From Adineta vaga (lineage: Eukaryota > Rotifera): a DNA stretch of 64,000 bases. Shown here piece after piece: positions 13,601 to 25,478 of the stretch. Every line of letters starts with the position of its first letter. The stretch's first letter is position 1. The stretch covers positions 2,728,001 to 2,792,000 of the forward strand of contig CP075496.1 of assembly GCA_021613535.1 (NCBI GenBank), written 5' to 3'. A model generated the notes under the pieces. It saw nothing but the letters and a program-made list of their open reading frames with translations, did no database searches and was not told where the DNA came from. The translations under genes and the position numbers were made by a program.

Positions 13601-16600
13601 AAAATTCTAATTATTTTCTAATTTGATCAATGAAGTTTCTATTCATCCAAGTTGCGTTCTCGTCTCAAAGAATTTGCTAAAAGAAACAAGTAATTTTTGT
13701 TCATCTTTAAACTCATTACTGACAAAAGATAATCCTGTTTTTCATACGTAAGAATATTTTCTACATATATTGTATTTAGTATAGGCAAACGAAAGTGTTA
13801 TCTCTCGTCTTTTTAAACAGAGAAATCAATCGATTTGATGATACGTCTCATTTGTTTGTAATAATCGAAAAAAACCCAATTCATTTCATATCATTTGAAT
13901 AAACTTACTGGTAAAAAATTATTCATAAATTGTTTCCGAAGATCACTTGTTAATTGACCAATACGATATTTCAGTAATGTAAGACATTCAACAATATATT
14001 CAGTAAATGCTATGAAATATAAGAGAGAAATAAATCATTGAACAAATGTTTTCACCAAGTGTTTTTTACCAGGATTATATTCCACACCAGCACTCGTATG
14101 ATCTTTAATTAATTTTTGTAACAATTTAGTAATATGTGGTGTCAATTTATCTACATATTTTGGTTGTTGTTTTTCAATTATTTTTAAATAACCGAATGCA
14201 ACAGGAAGTGTATGAATAGAAGCAAATCCAGACGAAGAGGTATTTGTTGCATTAGCTCCAATTGTTGTTTTAGCACTGTAAAAAATATTTTAATTAAAAT
14301 TTTTCTTTCTTAATATTATTTTTTGTCTTAATAAAACTGAGTTATTTTTTTATATTAGCTTTTTTTAATTAAATTTCATCAAGATAGTCTTTAACTATCA
14401 TATATTTAGATAAAATTTGAAGCATACAATCATCTCTTTTATCAATAGTTTGTAGTTTTCATAGGTGATCTATCGGACAATGGTCATGCATGAATGATTA
14501 TAAATATGTCCTTACTCAGTCTGAACTCGTCAACACATATCTTCTTCTCTTTCTCTCTATATCTCTGATTTATAAAAAAAAGAAACATTCATATCTTTCT
14601 TCTTTACATTCATTCTATCTTTTGTCTCTTCATACAATCGGTCAAACATTTTAATATCATCCTCGAGTAAACAGACATCTATCAGATAGTTCAACAAAGA
14701 AATTGTTTTTCAAAATATTTTATACAATGATGTCAATGTATACAGCAAACAATCGTGGACCAACATTTTATCATCATAATACAACACAATATTTCCATGC
14801 TGCACCCTATGCTCAACCTCGTGTAGGTAAATATGGTGGTGATCGTACGTTAATGTTCCGTCGGAATATGCATATTCATTTCGTACATTTGGTATTATTC
14901 TTGGATGTTTAATTCTATTTTTTACTCTTGCCTTATTCTCAACTGAACTGGGACGACTCTATTCAGGCTCAAATAATCGAGGACGAATCGAATCCAATGT
15001 AACATATGAGTATTTAATGTATCCATCAAGAACGATCGATATAAACGGATATTATTATAATCCAAAAGTTGAAAATCGTTGGATGTGGCCATGGTCAACT
15101 GCTGCATTATTATTTAGTGTAATATTTTTTGCAACAGCTATATTAGGTATTGTTAGTGGTCTACGAGAAAGTTACTCAACGATCTTAGCATTTTTTGTTT
15201 GCTCATTATTATCAATATGTTTATTAATATTTTTAATTGCAACATATTCAACAATCATAGCCGGATGGAAAAGTATTTATGGAACAAGTGATGGGGATTC
15301 TATGACACGTTATACACGTATCGATAGAGATTTAGCAATTGTTTGCTTATCGATGTGTTGTATTTTATTTCTTATTCTATTTGTTAGTATGTTTTTATCT
15401 GGTAAAAGTATTGATTTATGTATTCGAAAGAATTTCTCACATGGTGAAAATGATCCTGAACAATAACTAATACTATTCAATTCACGTTTTTGATTCTCAA
15501 ATTCATTTAGAAAACAAAACAAGACATTTCGTATTCTAGCTTTCTTTTCTGTTTTCTGTACGTCTTCTTTTTTCTGCTTATTGATTCTGTAGAGAATAAA
15601 ATAATACATACCTATCTGTTGTATTAACAATCGATGTTGATGAATTATTCATATTATCAATGATTGTTTTGGTTATAACTGTATAAAATTGTTCTATATC
15701 TTCACTTTTATTTAGCAAAGATGTTGATAAATGTAAATTATTAGTCGATGTAGAAGCTGTTGCTAATGAAGCAAGTGTTGCTTGAACAAGTTGTTGAGGT
15801 AGTGTCGATTGATTATTTGTTGATGTTGTTGGAATAATCGCTGCTGGAGGTTCAATTGGAACTTGAACAATTAATTTACTGAAAAGATTTTGCATTGATT
15901 CGACCAAACGTGGATTATTGGTGATAGAAACACATGTTAAGAGAGAACGTTTTAATGTACGCATCGTATATTTAATTTGAATGACAGTAAATGTTGATAT
16001 AAGAAAAGCGAGAAGATCAATAGCAACAGCAATTGAATTATGCGCTGTGACATTTGGAGATTCCTAGAAGAAAATAAAATTCATCATATTCTCAGAAGAC
16101 AAAAATCTATTTGTACAAAGATAAAGTACGAATATCACAATGAGGATATTGATGTGTCCAGAATTTTACAAATAAGAATAGAATATTGTAGAAATATTCC
16201 TAACAATTTCGTTCTTATCATTTCTCTTGAAAAATTCAACTTACAATTTGATGTATCAATCTTTCAAAAGTAGCTAATTTAACATCAACATTTGGCCAAG
16301 CAAATTTTCTTGCAATTTTAAATAATCTAATACATTGTTGTGATAATGGTATCATATTTTGTACATTAATTTGGCATGCATTTCGAATAAGAAAAACAAA
16401 AACTGTATCGATTAGTGAACGATTAAATGTGCGCTGATCATTTATTTGTTCGTGATGTTTTCGTAATTCCCATTTAATTATAACTTCAACAATATCAATA
16501 GCTAATTTTTTCTGTTCATTCGAATTCGTTTGTTGTCCAGCTATTTTCTGTGCCGATTGAATCATTAAGTTTGCTAATGGATATCGAACATGAAAATAAT

Positions 16601-19600
16601 TCACTTGATGACGTACAATAATTGTCATAATATGCATTAATTGTAAATTTCCATGTGCATCATCGGAAAGAATCTTTTTCGTACAATATGCTAATATTTC
16701 ATATCCATCTTCCATTCTTATTGGTATTGCTGGTATTAATAAATCTGTTGCTTGTCGAACTAAATATTTTGCATCAATAATATATGATTTCAATAAACTA
16801 TTGAAAACATGCATAATGATTTTTTTCACAATCGAATATTTCGAAATAATATAACAAAGAAGTAAATGTGCTTGACATTTGTATGTTGAATCAATATTAT
16901 TCATTAATAATGTTCCATAAGCACATTCCATTAGACGACGAATCTTTTCATTTTCACGTTTATTTGTTGTTGTCGAATTTGTATCACATATAATTTGAGG
17001 ATTATATTCAAGAAATAAACATAAAAATCTCAATAAACATATACGATACTTATCATTGATTTGTTGAAGATATTTTGTTTCAATCATTGTTCGAATAAAT
17101 AAATCAATAACTGTTTCATCATTATTTGTACCGGTTTGAAATAATTCATTTGTTATTTTTGATTTATTATTTTCAAATTCATATGTAAATGATGGTAAGA
17201 TAATATATTCGAAAAATAATGATTTACATTCTAATGTATAAGATTCATCATTACGTAAAGATATAAATGATGCTAAAGTATCACGTTTCCATTTTATTGA
17301 ATACTTTTTTATAACTGTTTCTTGAATGAAATGAAAGAATTTTTTTGGATAGAATAATTTGTCTGTACAAGAATAGATGCGTGTTAGTTCAAGAAGAAGA
17401 CGAATACGTTCAGGTTGATGTTGATAATAAATTAAACAAAGATTAAGAACGTTATTTAATTCTTTGGAACAAAATGAATCGAAATGTTCGGATGATATAA
17501 ATGAATGTTGTTGAAATGTATTTGAACGCCATAAACGTAATAAAAGTGAAACAAGTTCATGTTGTCTTGACCACCAAACTTGATCTGTACGAGCTAAAAT
17601 TGATAATGAACGAATTGTAATACATATTATCGGAGGAATATTTTGTGTTGTTTCAATAAGAACAATATGATCACTGAGAATTTCACGAAAACGATCAAGC
17701 CAATTTGTACGAACAAATGTTTGAATATTCGAAGATGACGAACTTTTTAATAAATCAAGAAATAAACGACTCCATTGTAGATCTTGTAAACGATTTTCAT
17801 CATTAATAAATTGATCAAGACTTAATTGTGGATGACGAATTAATAATTCAATTAAATATTTACGACAAGTACTACTTGACTAAAATACAAAGAAGTAAAA
17901 AAATAGATTAAATAGAAAAATTAATCATTACCTCAATCATTAAATGTTTATCAAATTTTAAAATTAATATTGTTAATGCTTCGATGATTTTTTTCGATGA
18001 ATTTGGTAATGTTGCTAATAGATCTAAGAGAATTAAACAAGTTTTATAATGTGAATTTTGTCCATCAAATGTTAATCGAAATGTTTGCGCAATTGTATGT
18101 ATTAGTTTTCGTATGGAATTAAGAATTTGTTCACAAAGACGATCATCGAATGAATTTGGTGATAATTTTGATAAATAAAATAATGTTTGTGCTATTTGTG
18201 GAGTGATATTCAATTTATCAGTATCATGAAATGGTATTTGTTGAATAGATGATTCAACAAAACGCGAACGTAATTGATCATTTTGATGACCATTGAAGAT
18301 CTTTTCAATTGATTCATAAGCAACTAATTGTAATTCATTTGATTGAATTGTCATTAAAATTTTATAAAATAAACGAATAACACGTTCACGATAATCAATC
18401 TGTTCATAATATTCTCCAATTGTTCGTAAGGCTAATTTTTTTAATAAAATTATATTTAAAATCAATTGTTGTTGTGTTAATGCACGATATGAAGATATTT
18501 TACTAAGATTATCATTTTCTTCAAATATTAATAGTGTTAATTCTTTAAATAAATCATTATCAAATAATTGTATATAAGTTATTTTTGGTTCTAATGTACG
18601 AAAATAAATATAAACATCTAAATATGTTATTTGATAGATTAATGATTGATTTTTTAATGGTAAAATATTTAATGAAGTAAACTTTTTTATTAATTCATTT
18701 TTAAATGGTTCAATTAAACGTGAAATCGATTGTTGATAAGATTGACTTAATTGACGTAAACAATCATAGACTAAATTTCGAATATAATTTATCGGACAGA
18801 AGATATAATTCAATAATAAATCAATAAGATTTTCATGTGATTGTATTGTTGAATATTTCGTAAGAAATTCTTTTATTATATTCGATATAATGTCTAATGT
18901 ACCGGAAGAGATTTCATCAGTTAAAGATATAATAACATGAAAAAATCCATGAAGAATTTTATTGAAATTTTCAAGAAACCATTGATTATCTGTGGAAATA
19001 TAATTGAGACAGATTTCTGAAAGAAAACGACATGCACCTTGTTTAGAATACCACATACGATCATGACAATGATTGTATAATGTATTGATCAAATAATTTA
19101 TTAACGGTAATTGAGTAATACGATGATAATCATTATTGAATAGAATGAGTAAAGTATCAAATAATTTTTCAAAAGATATTCGACCAATAGAATTCAATTC
19201 ATCATCAATATCAATATAGCATGAAATAATACTATCGAGTAAAATTATTGAACAATCAATAGTTTCATTTTTATCATAAGTATCAGAAGATAAAGGACCT
19301 AAAATAAAGAAATCAATTTATTTCCAATGAGAACTTGATCTTACCTGCTTGTTGTGTTACTGCAACAAGTGTGTAATGTTGTATTGTCGATTTCAATATT
19401 GGTAAAACTTCACCAGCTAAATTCTTACATGTAGCAGCTTGATGTAAACATTGAAGAAGTAAATCATGACCATAACGAGATTTAACTTCAATTTGAGTAT
19501 TCCATAGTGATGGACATTCAGATATTTTACCATTTAAGAAACTAAATTAATCAATATTGAAAGAAAATATAGGAAGAAATATAATTTACCTTGAATGATT

Positions 19601-22600
19601 CAATAGATGAGTGACAAGATCATGATCATCATCATTAGAAATTAAAACAGAAAGAACACTACGAACTATAAGCCATGCTTGACGTTTTATATGATTTTGA
19701 TCAATAGAAGGCGATTTCAATTGTTCAGAACATGTACGAAGAATCTAAATACAATCAAACATAAGTTCTCATTGTTTTACTTTTCTACACGATTAACTTT
19801 TGTCTTAAACACTCAATATACATTTAATGCATCTATATTCAAATATTTTAGTGAAAATATATTTGAAATCAATATATATATATATATATATATATAATGT
19901 ACTTGTTCATCTTCTTTTAAAGAAAAAATGCTTCTTACTTTTAATAAAGGTATACCAATTGATTTCGATTCATTTTCAAATGACATTTGAACATAAATTT
20001 CATTTTGTTGATCTTTATCAAATTCATCATTATCACATTTAATCTCTTGTGGTTCATTAAGTATTCGTCGATTATTTCCTCCTAATTTACCTAATATTCG
20101 AAATGTATTCTGAGCAATATCATTATTAATATGATTTAATAACCGATACAATGACATCATTAAACTACTTCGAACAGGTAATATATGATTATAAAGAAAA
20201 TCAGGTTGTAAATTATCTACACATAATTCTAATGTACGTAAACCTTGTAGAATTAATGTAGATGAACCATTTAATGCATTAACTAATGGTTCCATCAGTA
20301 ACGGTAAATATGGCAACAGAACACTTAAACGTACAGGTACTGTTAAACATAATTCAATAAATAATTCTCTTAAATGTTGTCGATGTTTACATGATTGATA
20401 TTCATTTAAACGTTGTAAAAGAAAATGTAATAAAGTTAAAAATTCTTGATTTAATAATTCATGATTTCCAACACCAATACTACGGAAAAGTGCACGTAAT
20501 AAAATGAAATAATTATATGGGTCTGTTGTTAATTGTGCACATTCAATTGAACGTAAGATGATTTGTTTCAAATATGGTTGAAGAATCTTTTCATTTTCAG
20601 TTGCTAATGATGTTGTTACTACACTATTAATAACTAATTTAAATAATTTTAAACAAGCATTATTTGTATTATTTGTTTCACCGATTTCATTAATACGTGG
20701 TAAAAGAAATTCAAGTAGTAATTCAACAAGGATTGTTGACGATGGTGACTGTTGTAATAATGTATTCATTATTAATGTAATATTTGGATTTTTATTTGCA
20801 CATTGATAAAAATATAAGAGATTATTTTCAAAGATTTCGCGATAGTTTTGTTTATGCATAACAATAAAAACACTTGCAATCATATCCATAATTTCCTTTT
20901 CTTCTTTATTACGTGTTAAATTATTTGGATTCGTTACTGTCGAAGAATTTCCATTCGAATTCGTTGTCAATGTAGAATCAAAGAATATAATTAAACATTG
21001 AAGAATATATTTGAAAAATTTGATATAGAGAATTGTTATGGACGGTGGAAATTGTTTCGGTTGTGAAACATGATTTTCCGAAGAGATTTTAACATCAGCT
21101 AATATCCATGTGATATGACGAAGACTACTAACAAGAACTTTCAATAATGTCCGACAATCACTTGATGTTAGTGTAATCGTTAACGGAGATGATGCTTGAA
21201 AACGAATCAAAGATAACTAAAATAAAAGATAGAAACTAATAGTTTAGTGTCTTATTTTCATTTTTATATTTACCTGTTGACGTTGAAGTTCTTTTTCTCG
21301 ATTGGTAATATCATTCATATTTTGAACAAGATCACCCAATGAACTTGTTGTTATATCAACTTCAGGAATTGGTGGAATGTTCGAAGTATTTCTATACGAT
21401 AAGATTATAAGACCATCGTATTCATAGATGAAAAACAAAAAATAACATACGATTTTTCATTGGAATTATTCGTTAAATGAGCACATTGTTTAGATAAACT
21501 TTTACATTTGAAAACAAGAATTTCTATTACACGTATCAATAAATCACGAGACTAAATAAAAACAAACGAGAAAATGAATTAATACACTTCTATCTAAAAG
21601 ATATTTGATTATTAATCACTTTTTCATTTCCCTTTTGGCGTATTGCCTCAGCAATATTTGTTAAAAATTTTAAACTCATCAATTGAATCGATGGCGGTAA
21701 ACTAGAATCATGTATCATTTTTGAATACATGTATAATACACTTTGAAGATCTTCGATAGATAAGCTTGCTCGAATATGATTGAAGAAATCACCGAATGTA
21801 TTGTAAGCTAAAGGTCTAAGAAGTAGTGTTAAGAAATTTAGATTAGAAATATTTAACAAAGAATAACAAACTTGAGTGTTTCACGTGCAGTATAACCACT
21901 ACTAAGTAATAAATTTTCATCAAAAAATCGTTTTACATGTGGAATGAATACTAAAATTCAACATCGATTTTTGAAAGAAAGAAAAAAGAATTAATATTAT
22001 CGTTATTTACATGTTCGAAAATCTGTCGAAAGAAAATGACGAGCAGCAACAATGATATCTTTTCGTAATTGTACATTTTCTGGTGGACACCCTTCGAGTA
22101 ATTGAAGAAGTGCAATGACAAGTAATTCACTATTTAATACCAATTGTTCCTATACAAATGAGAAGAAAAAAAAAGAGATAATCGATATGATATTTGTAAA
22201 AAAATTCATATTCTTACTTGATATGTTTTACCAACAAAAGCAAGAAATGATAATGTTTTTGCTTGTGTTGTCAGAAACTCGATATAAATTTCCATATTAA
22301 ATTTTGGATCACTTCTGAAATGAATTCATATATTCAAGATAATTTTAAAGAAATCATTCGAAACAAACTTTTGTTCTTTGCTCGGTTGTAATGTGAGATA
22401 TCGTAAAAATAGTGGAACTAATTCTCCAAATTCTGCTTGTAATGCTTGCCGACAAAGTTGATACAGAAGAACAATAGCAACAGGAAATTCTGCTAATAAT
22501 TTCACTGAATGAGACGAACGAGCAAGAACAGTAAACTAAAAATTCAATTATTATAAAGAAAAAAAGCATTATTTAGTTTGACCATAAAAACTTACTGTAT

Positions 22601-23561
22601 CAAGTACAACTTGTGTAGATGAACTAGCAGTTTCATCTGTTGTAATTGAAGATTGTGACGGTAAATTTTGAATTTTTTTTACTGTTAACTGAACAGAAGA
22701 ACAGATTTGTTCAATAATACTCGACACATCAATTTCATTAATTGTCAATGTTGAATCAGAAAAGATTTTTGTTAAAAAAATTTGATCAAGTGCAGACGCT
22801 TTTTGTCGATAAACATTATGAACAAATTGAAGAAATTCTCGAACTTCATTGATCATTTGTGGTCGAAATTGTTTCATATATTCAACAATAATGCGTAGTA
22901 ATAACAAAGCATTTTCTTCATTTTCTTTCGTTAATAATTTAAATACAGGTGAAAGAATATCTTTAACAAATGGACGAAGAACTTCGGTAATTGGTAGACG
23001 ATGAAATATTTCAATCATTTGCTTTCGAATTGTCTATAATACAAAGAATTCTTCCTTAGAAATTTCATATCTAAACTCTAGTGATAATAATTCTGGACGG
23101 TTATCTTTATAGAATAAAACTCTTATGTTTATTGGTAAGGAATATATACCTGTGCATTACTAGGAATAATAAAAACAGTATTGGTTTCCATTAATGATTT
23201 GAGGAAATTTTTTACTAATAAATCAATATATGCTGGATAATTTGGTAATGTTGAAAGAACCTAGAAATGTAAAAGAATGAAAAAGTTTTATTTTAAAAGC
23301 AAACGATGATTTCTTACTTCAATATTATCAGATATATTTTGAAGATGTTTCAGTCGAATTTCATCCGCTAAAAAAAAAGAGAATTATATTTTTCTTCTTT
23401 TAGATTTTGTTTGACATACTATTTAATTGATCAATAACTGAATGCACGAGCATTTGAAATTGTTGATAATTACATTGTTGATATGTTTCAGATTCTCCTG
23501 CTGTTGTTGAACGATTCATCGTTGTTGTATGATGTACATCAAGTACGACGTTATTTGCCAT
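7651..23561 (-). CDS. TRRAP: TRRAP/Tra1, PIKK-family scaffold of SAGA and TIP60 complexes
   Basis: Giant HEAT-repeat scaffold that links activators to SAGA/NuA4-type acetyltransferase complexes; a catalytically dead PIKK. Exons: 23561-23420, 23367-23318, 23260-23150, 23033-22596, 22535-22369, 22314-22218, 22149-22011, 21950-21872, 21815-21620, 21551-21451, 21391-21274, 21216-19939, 19744-19590, 19541-19345, 19298-17932, 17879-16245, 16063-15612, 14275-14070, 14009-13909, 13420-12974, 12910-12609, 12441-11846, 11692-10477, 10411-9359, 9122-8084, 7998-7933, 7889-7815, 7760-7651. About 3,977 codons. Signatures: KQFRPQ near the N-terminus; RMEDGYEI (about 16.7 kb); SQNWEYLGQHYWIKQCLE (about 13.0 kb); KYIGKTHNTWHRS before the FAT region; KTWKSRLP and WRELQYGAI in FAT; GPLTATVLATLTSLAQP in the pseudokinase; LNPLHYPWL at the FATC end, like the usual WHPWL. 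DxH and DFG catalytic motifs are absent, as expected. Splice phases agree at every junction except one: exon 7998-7933 is one base short (see findings). The start follows a TTTCAG acceptor. Confidence 0.95.
14727..15466 (+). CDS. Nested four-TM membrane protein, frame interrupted
   Basis: Lies on the opposite strand inside the largest TRRAP intron (14276-15611). Translation from ATG 14727 gives a Tyr/His/Asn-rich N-terminus. A second frame, open from about 14855 to the stop at 15464-15466, encodes four hydrophobic segments: TFGIILGCLILFFTLALF, then AALLFSVIFFATAILGIV, TILAFFVCSLLSICLLIFLI and LAIVCLSMCCILFLILFVSM, with a loop containing NVTYEYLMYP between TM1 and TM2. The two frames do not connect: TM1 lies in a different frame from the first Met. 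A canonical 140-bp intron (14827-14966) would join them in frame but would delete TM1. Either a one-base frame break near 14845-14885 (error or pseudogene) or an alternative transcript explains this. The family is not recognised; the topology resembles tetraspan/MARVEL-type proteins. Confidence 0.6.
19872..19897. repeat. (TA)n microsatellite in a TRRAP intron
   Basis: About 26 bp of near-perfect TA dinucleotides in the 194-bp TRRAP intron 19745-19938, one of the few TRRAP introns longer than about 100 bp. Confidence 0.85.
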
Positions 23562-23564
23562 TAT

Positions 23565-23600
23565 CTGAAACGAATAAATAATTTTAAAAAAAAACAATGT
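23565..23600 (-). promoter_or_regulatory. Splice acceptor 3 nt before TRRAP ATG
   Basis: On the minus strand a T-rich tract ends TTTCAG, followed by ATA and the TRRAP start codon at 23561. The MCTS1 stop lies only 121 bp upstream, so there is almost no room for a promoter plus 5' exon. A spliced-leader (trans-splice) acceptor is the simplest reading. A cis intron starting in a MCTS1-region exon is the alternative. Confidence 0.55.
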
Positions 23601-23682
23601 GTCAATTTCTCTCAAGATCTTTTCATTTCTCTGCTGTTATATTTTCTTTTTTTTTTAGAAAAACTTGAAAAAGAAAACAAAA

Positions 23683-24237
23683 TCATTTAAATCCTTGTTT
23701 AACAGTCCAAAGACCATCATTTAAATAATGCAATGTTTCAATTCCAACACCTTTATTGATTTGTTGTATATCCTGTGTTGACATTTTCAATAAACCAATG
23801 GCTAATGCATGTTCTTTACCTTCAGCCATAACAGCGCAGATCGAATCTTTAGGTGCATCACATAATTTTGCACCGGGAGATGTTAAACCTGGGCACATGA
23901 TATTGGCTCCTGAAAGTACGAAACGTATGGCACCTTTATCGACTTTTTCAGGCCGTAAAATAAATGGATATTTATGTAGCAGACGTAATAAAGGAATATA
24001 TGATGGTGAATCACGAAATCGAAAAAATAAAGCTTGGCCTGTTGAGTCCGTAATTAACTCAATATGTTCTTGGCATTTGACTAATTTTGGTGTATCTTTT
24101 TTCGGTAAAATTTCGTCTAATATTGGTTCAATGTGAGGAAAATCTTGTTGTAAACGTTGTTTAAGTCGTTTCACATCTGTATTCCGAAGTTGTGTAACAC
24201 TTGTCACATTATCTTTTTCATTAAATTTTTTAAACAT
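23683..24237 (-). CDS. MCTS1: MCTS1, PUA-domain translation re-initiation factor
   Basis: A single-exon gene of 184 codons, the usual family length. MCTS1 pairs with DENR to recycle 40S subunits and drive re-initiation and non-canonical initiation. The N-terminal domain starts [11 protein letters not shown] and includes [17 protein letters not shown]. The C-terminal PUA domain carries the diagnostic [20 protein letters not shown] and TSPGAKL, then [14 protein letters not shown] and [13 protein letters not shown]. All hallmark residues are in place. TRRAP begins 121 bp downstream on the same strand, and an unrelated gene starts divergently at 24590, leaving a 352-bp shared upstream region. Confidence 0.97.
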   Translation of the reverse strand: MFKKFNEKDNVTSVTQLRNTDVKRLKQRLQQDFPHIEPILDEILPKKDTPKLVKCQEHIELITDSTGQALFFRFRDSPSYIPLLRLLHKYPFILRPEKVDKGAIRFVLSGANIMCPGLTSPGAKLCDAPKDSICAVMAEGKEHALAIGLLKMSTQDIQQINKGVGIETLHYLNDGLWTVKQGFK

Positions 24238-24589
24238 AATTCTACCAGTACGACAAATTTCACTTGATCTAATTTGAATCGAACAATGAAATGAAATGAT
24301 TCCAGAAATTTATTCGAAAAAAAAGAGAAACTTTTTCATTGTTCGATTAAATCGTTCTATCAACAATTAGATGATAGATGGTGCCAGATGTCATCAGTAA
24401 TTTTCTAACAAATTTTCGATAAAGAAGAATATTCTGTAGAAAATTTAGTCACAATTTTTACATATAAAAACAAAAAAAAAACTGAAGAATCATTTGATTC
24501 ATTAACATCATGACATCACGTATCATGTGACAATTCGTCTTTTTACTCATTATATCGATTAGTCTCGTTCATTCATTAAACGAAACGAA

Positions 24590-25251
24590 ATGCCTCGTGT
24601 TTCACATTCAAATGATTATCTTCTTCGATCTCTTTCTTCAAAATCAGATCATTTTTTAGCTAACGATTTCGATCGTTATTGTCGAACGCCACCATCGATT
24701 ACGCCATTTATCTTTGATGAACAACAACCTGTTTTATCACCAAATGAAATTGATAAAATTCTTTCGCGCAAATTATACAATCAACTGAAAATAACATCAG
24801 GACCAGATACGAGTATAGAAATAGTTGATTAAAATAATTTCTGAAACGTTTTGTTTTAATTTTAGCTGAACAAAATTGGAAGTTAAAACCTGAAAACTTA
24901 GTTAATTCATCATCGACTATGAATATCATTGATCAGGAATTAATTACATTGATTGATCGTTTTTTTAATTTAACATATTTAAATACTATTCCTATGGTGA
25001 ATCTATTAGCTACAGCTGTAAGCGTTTTAATTTCTTTATTTTTAGAAAATCTTTCGTACCTTTTATTATTATTATTATTCTAGGTAGCAACTAATTTTCT
25101 TCGAGAAAATATTCAAGAATTGGATAACTATCTTCAAGAACAACAAACATCAGGTGTATCAATTGATATGAAAAGAAGAGCTTCATTATTATATAAATTG
25201 GACCATGATTCCGATGATGATAATGTTTCATGGGCATCGGCACCTATGTAA
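24590..25251 (+). CDS. Small protein of unknown function
   Basis: Three exons, 24590-24812, 24866-25017 and 25084-25251, keep frame and give 180 codons with canonical GT-AG introns of 53 and 66 bp. The N-terminus begins MPRVSHSNDYLLRS. The middle has a short amphipathic stretch (IDQELITLIDRFFNLTYL) and an alpha-helical NFLRENIQELDNYLQEQ segment. The C-terminus is acidic (DHDSDDDNVSWASAPM). No signal peptide or TM segment is seen. I do not recognise the family. The clean exon structure and divergent placement next to MCTS1 support a real gene. Confidence 0.7.
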
Positions 25252-25478
25252 ATGTGCTTCATTTTCGACAATGAGTCGATGAAGGAACATTAACATGTAG
25301 TAGCTTTATGTGTTATAAATTAATTCCGTCTATAGAAATTTTAATATTACCAGATATGATTCAATTAAAAAATGATCTGTTGTTTACTGTTCAAACTTAC
25401 GACGTCAAATAATAAAATATTTTAAAATAATGAATAAAGAACTTTAATGAGAAATAGTTATGAAGACAAGTTTATCGA

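Noticed and set aside
23756-24136. 126-codon plus-strand open frame
   Set aside because: Antisense shadow of the single-exon MCTS1 gene.
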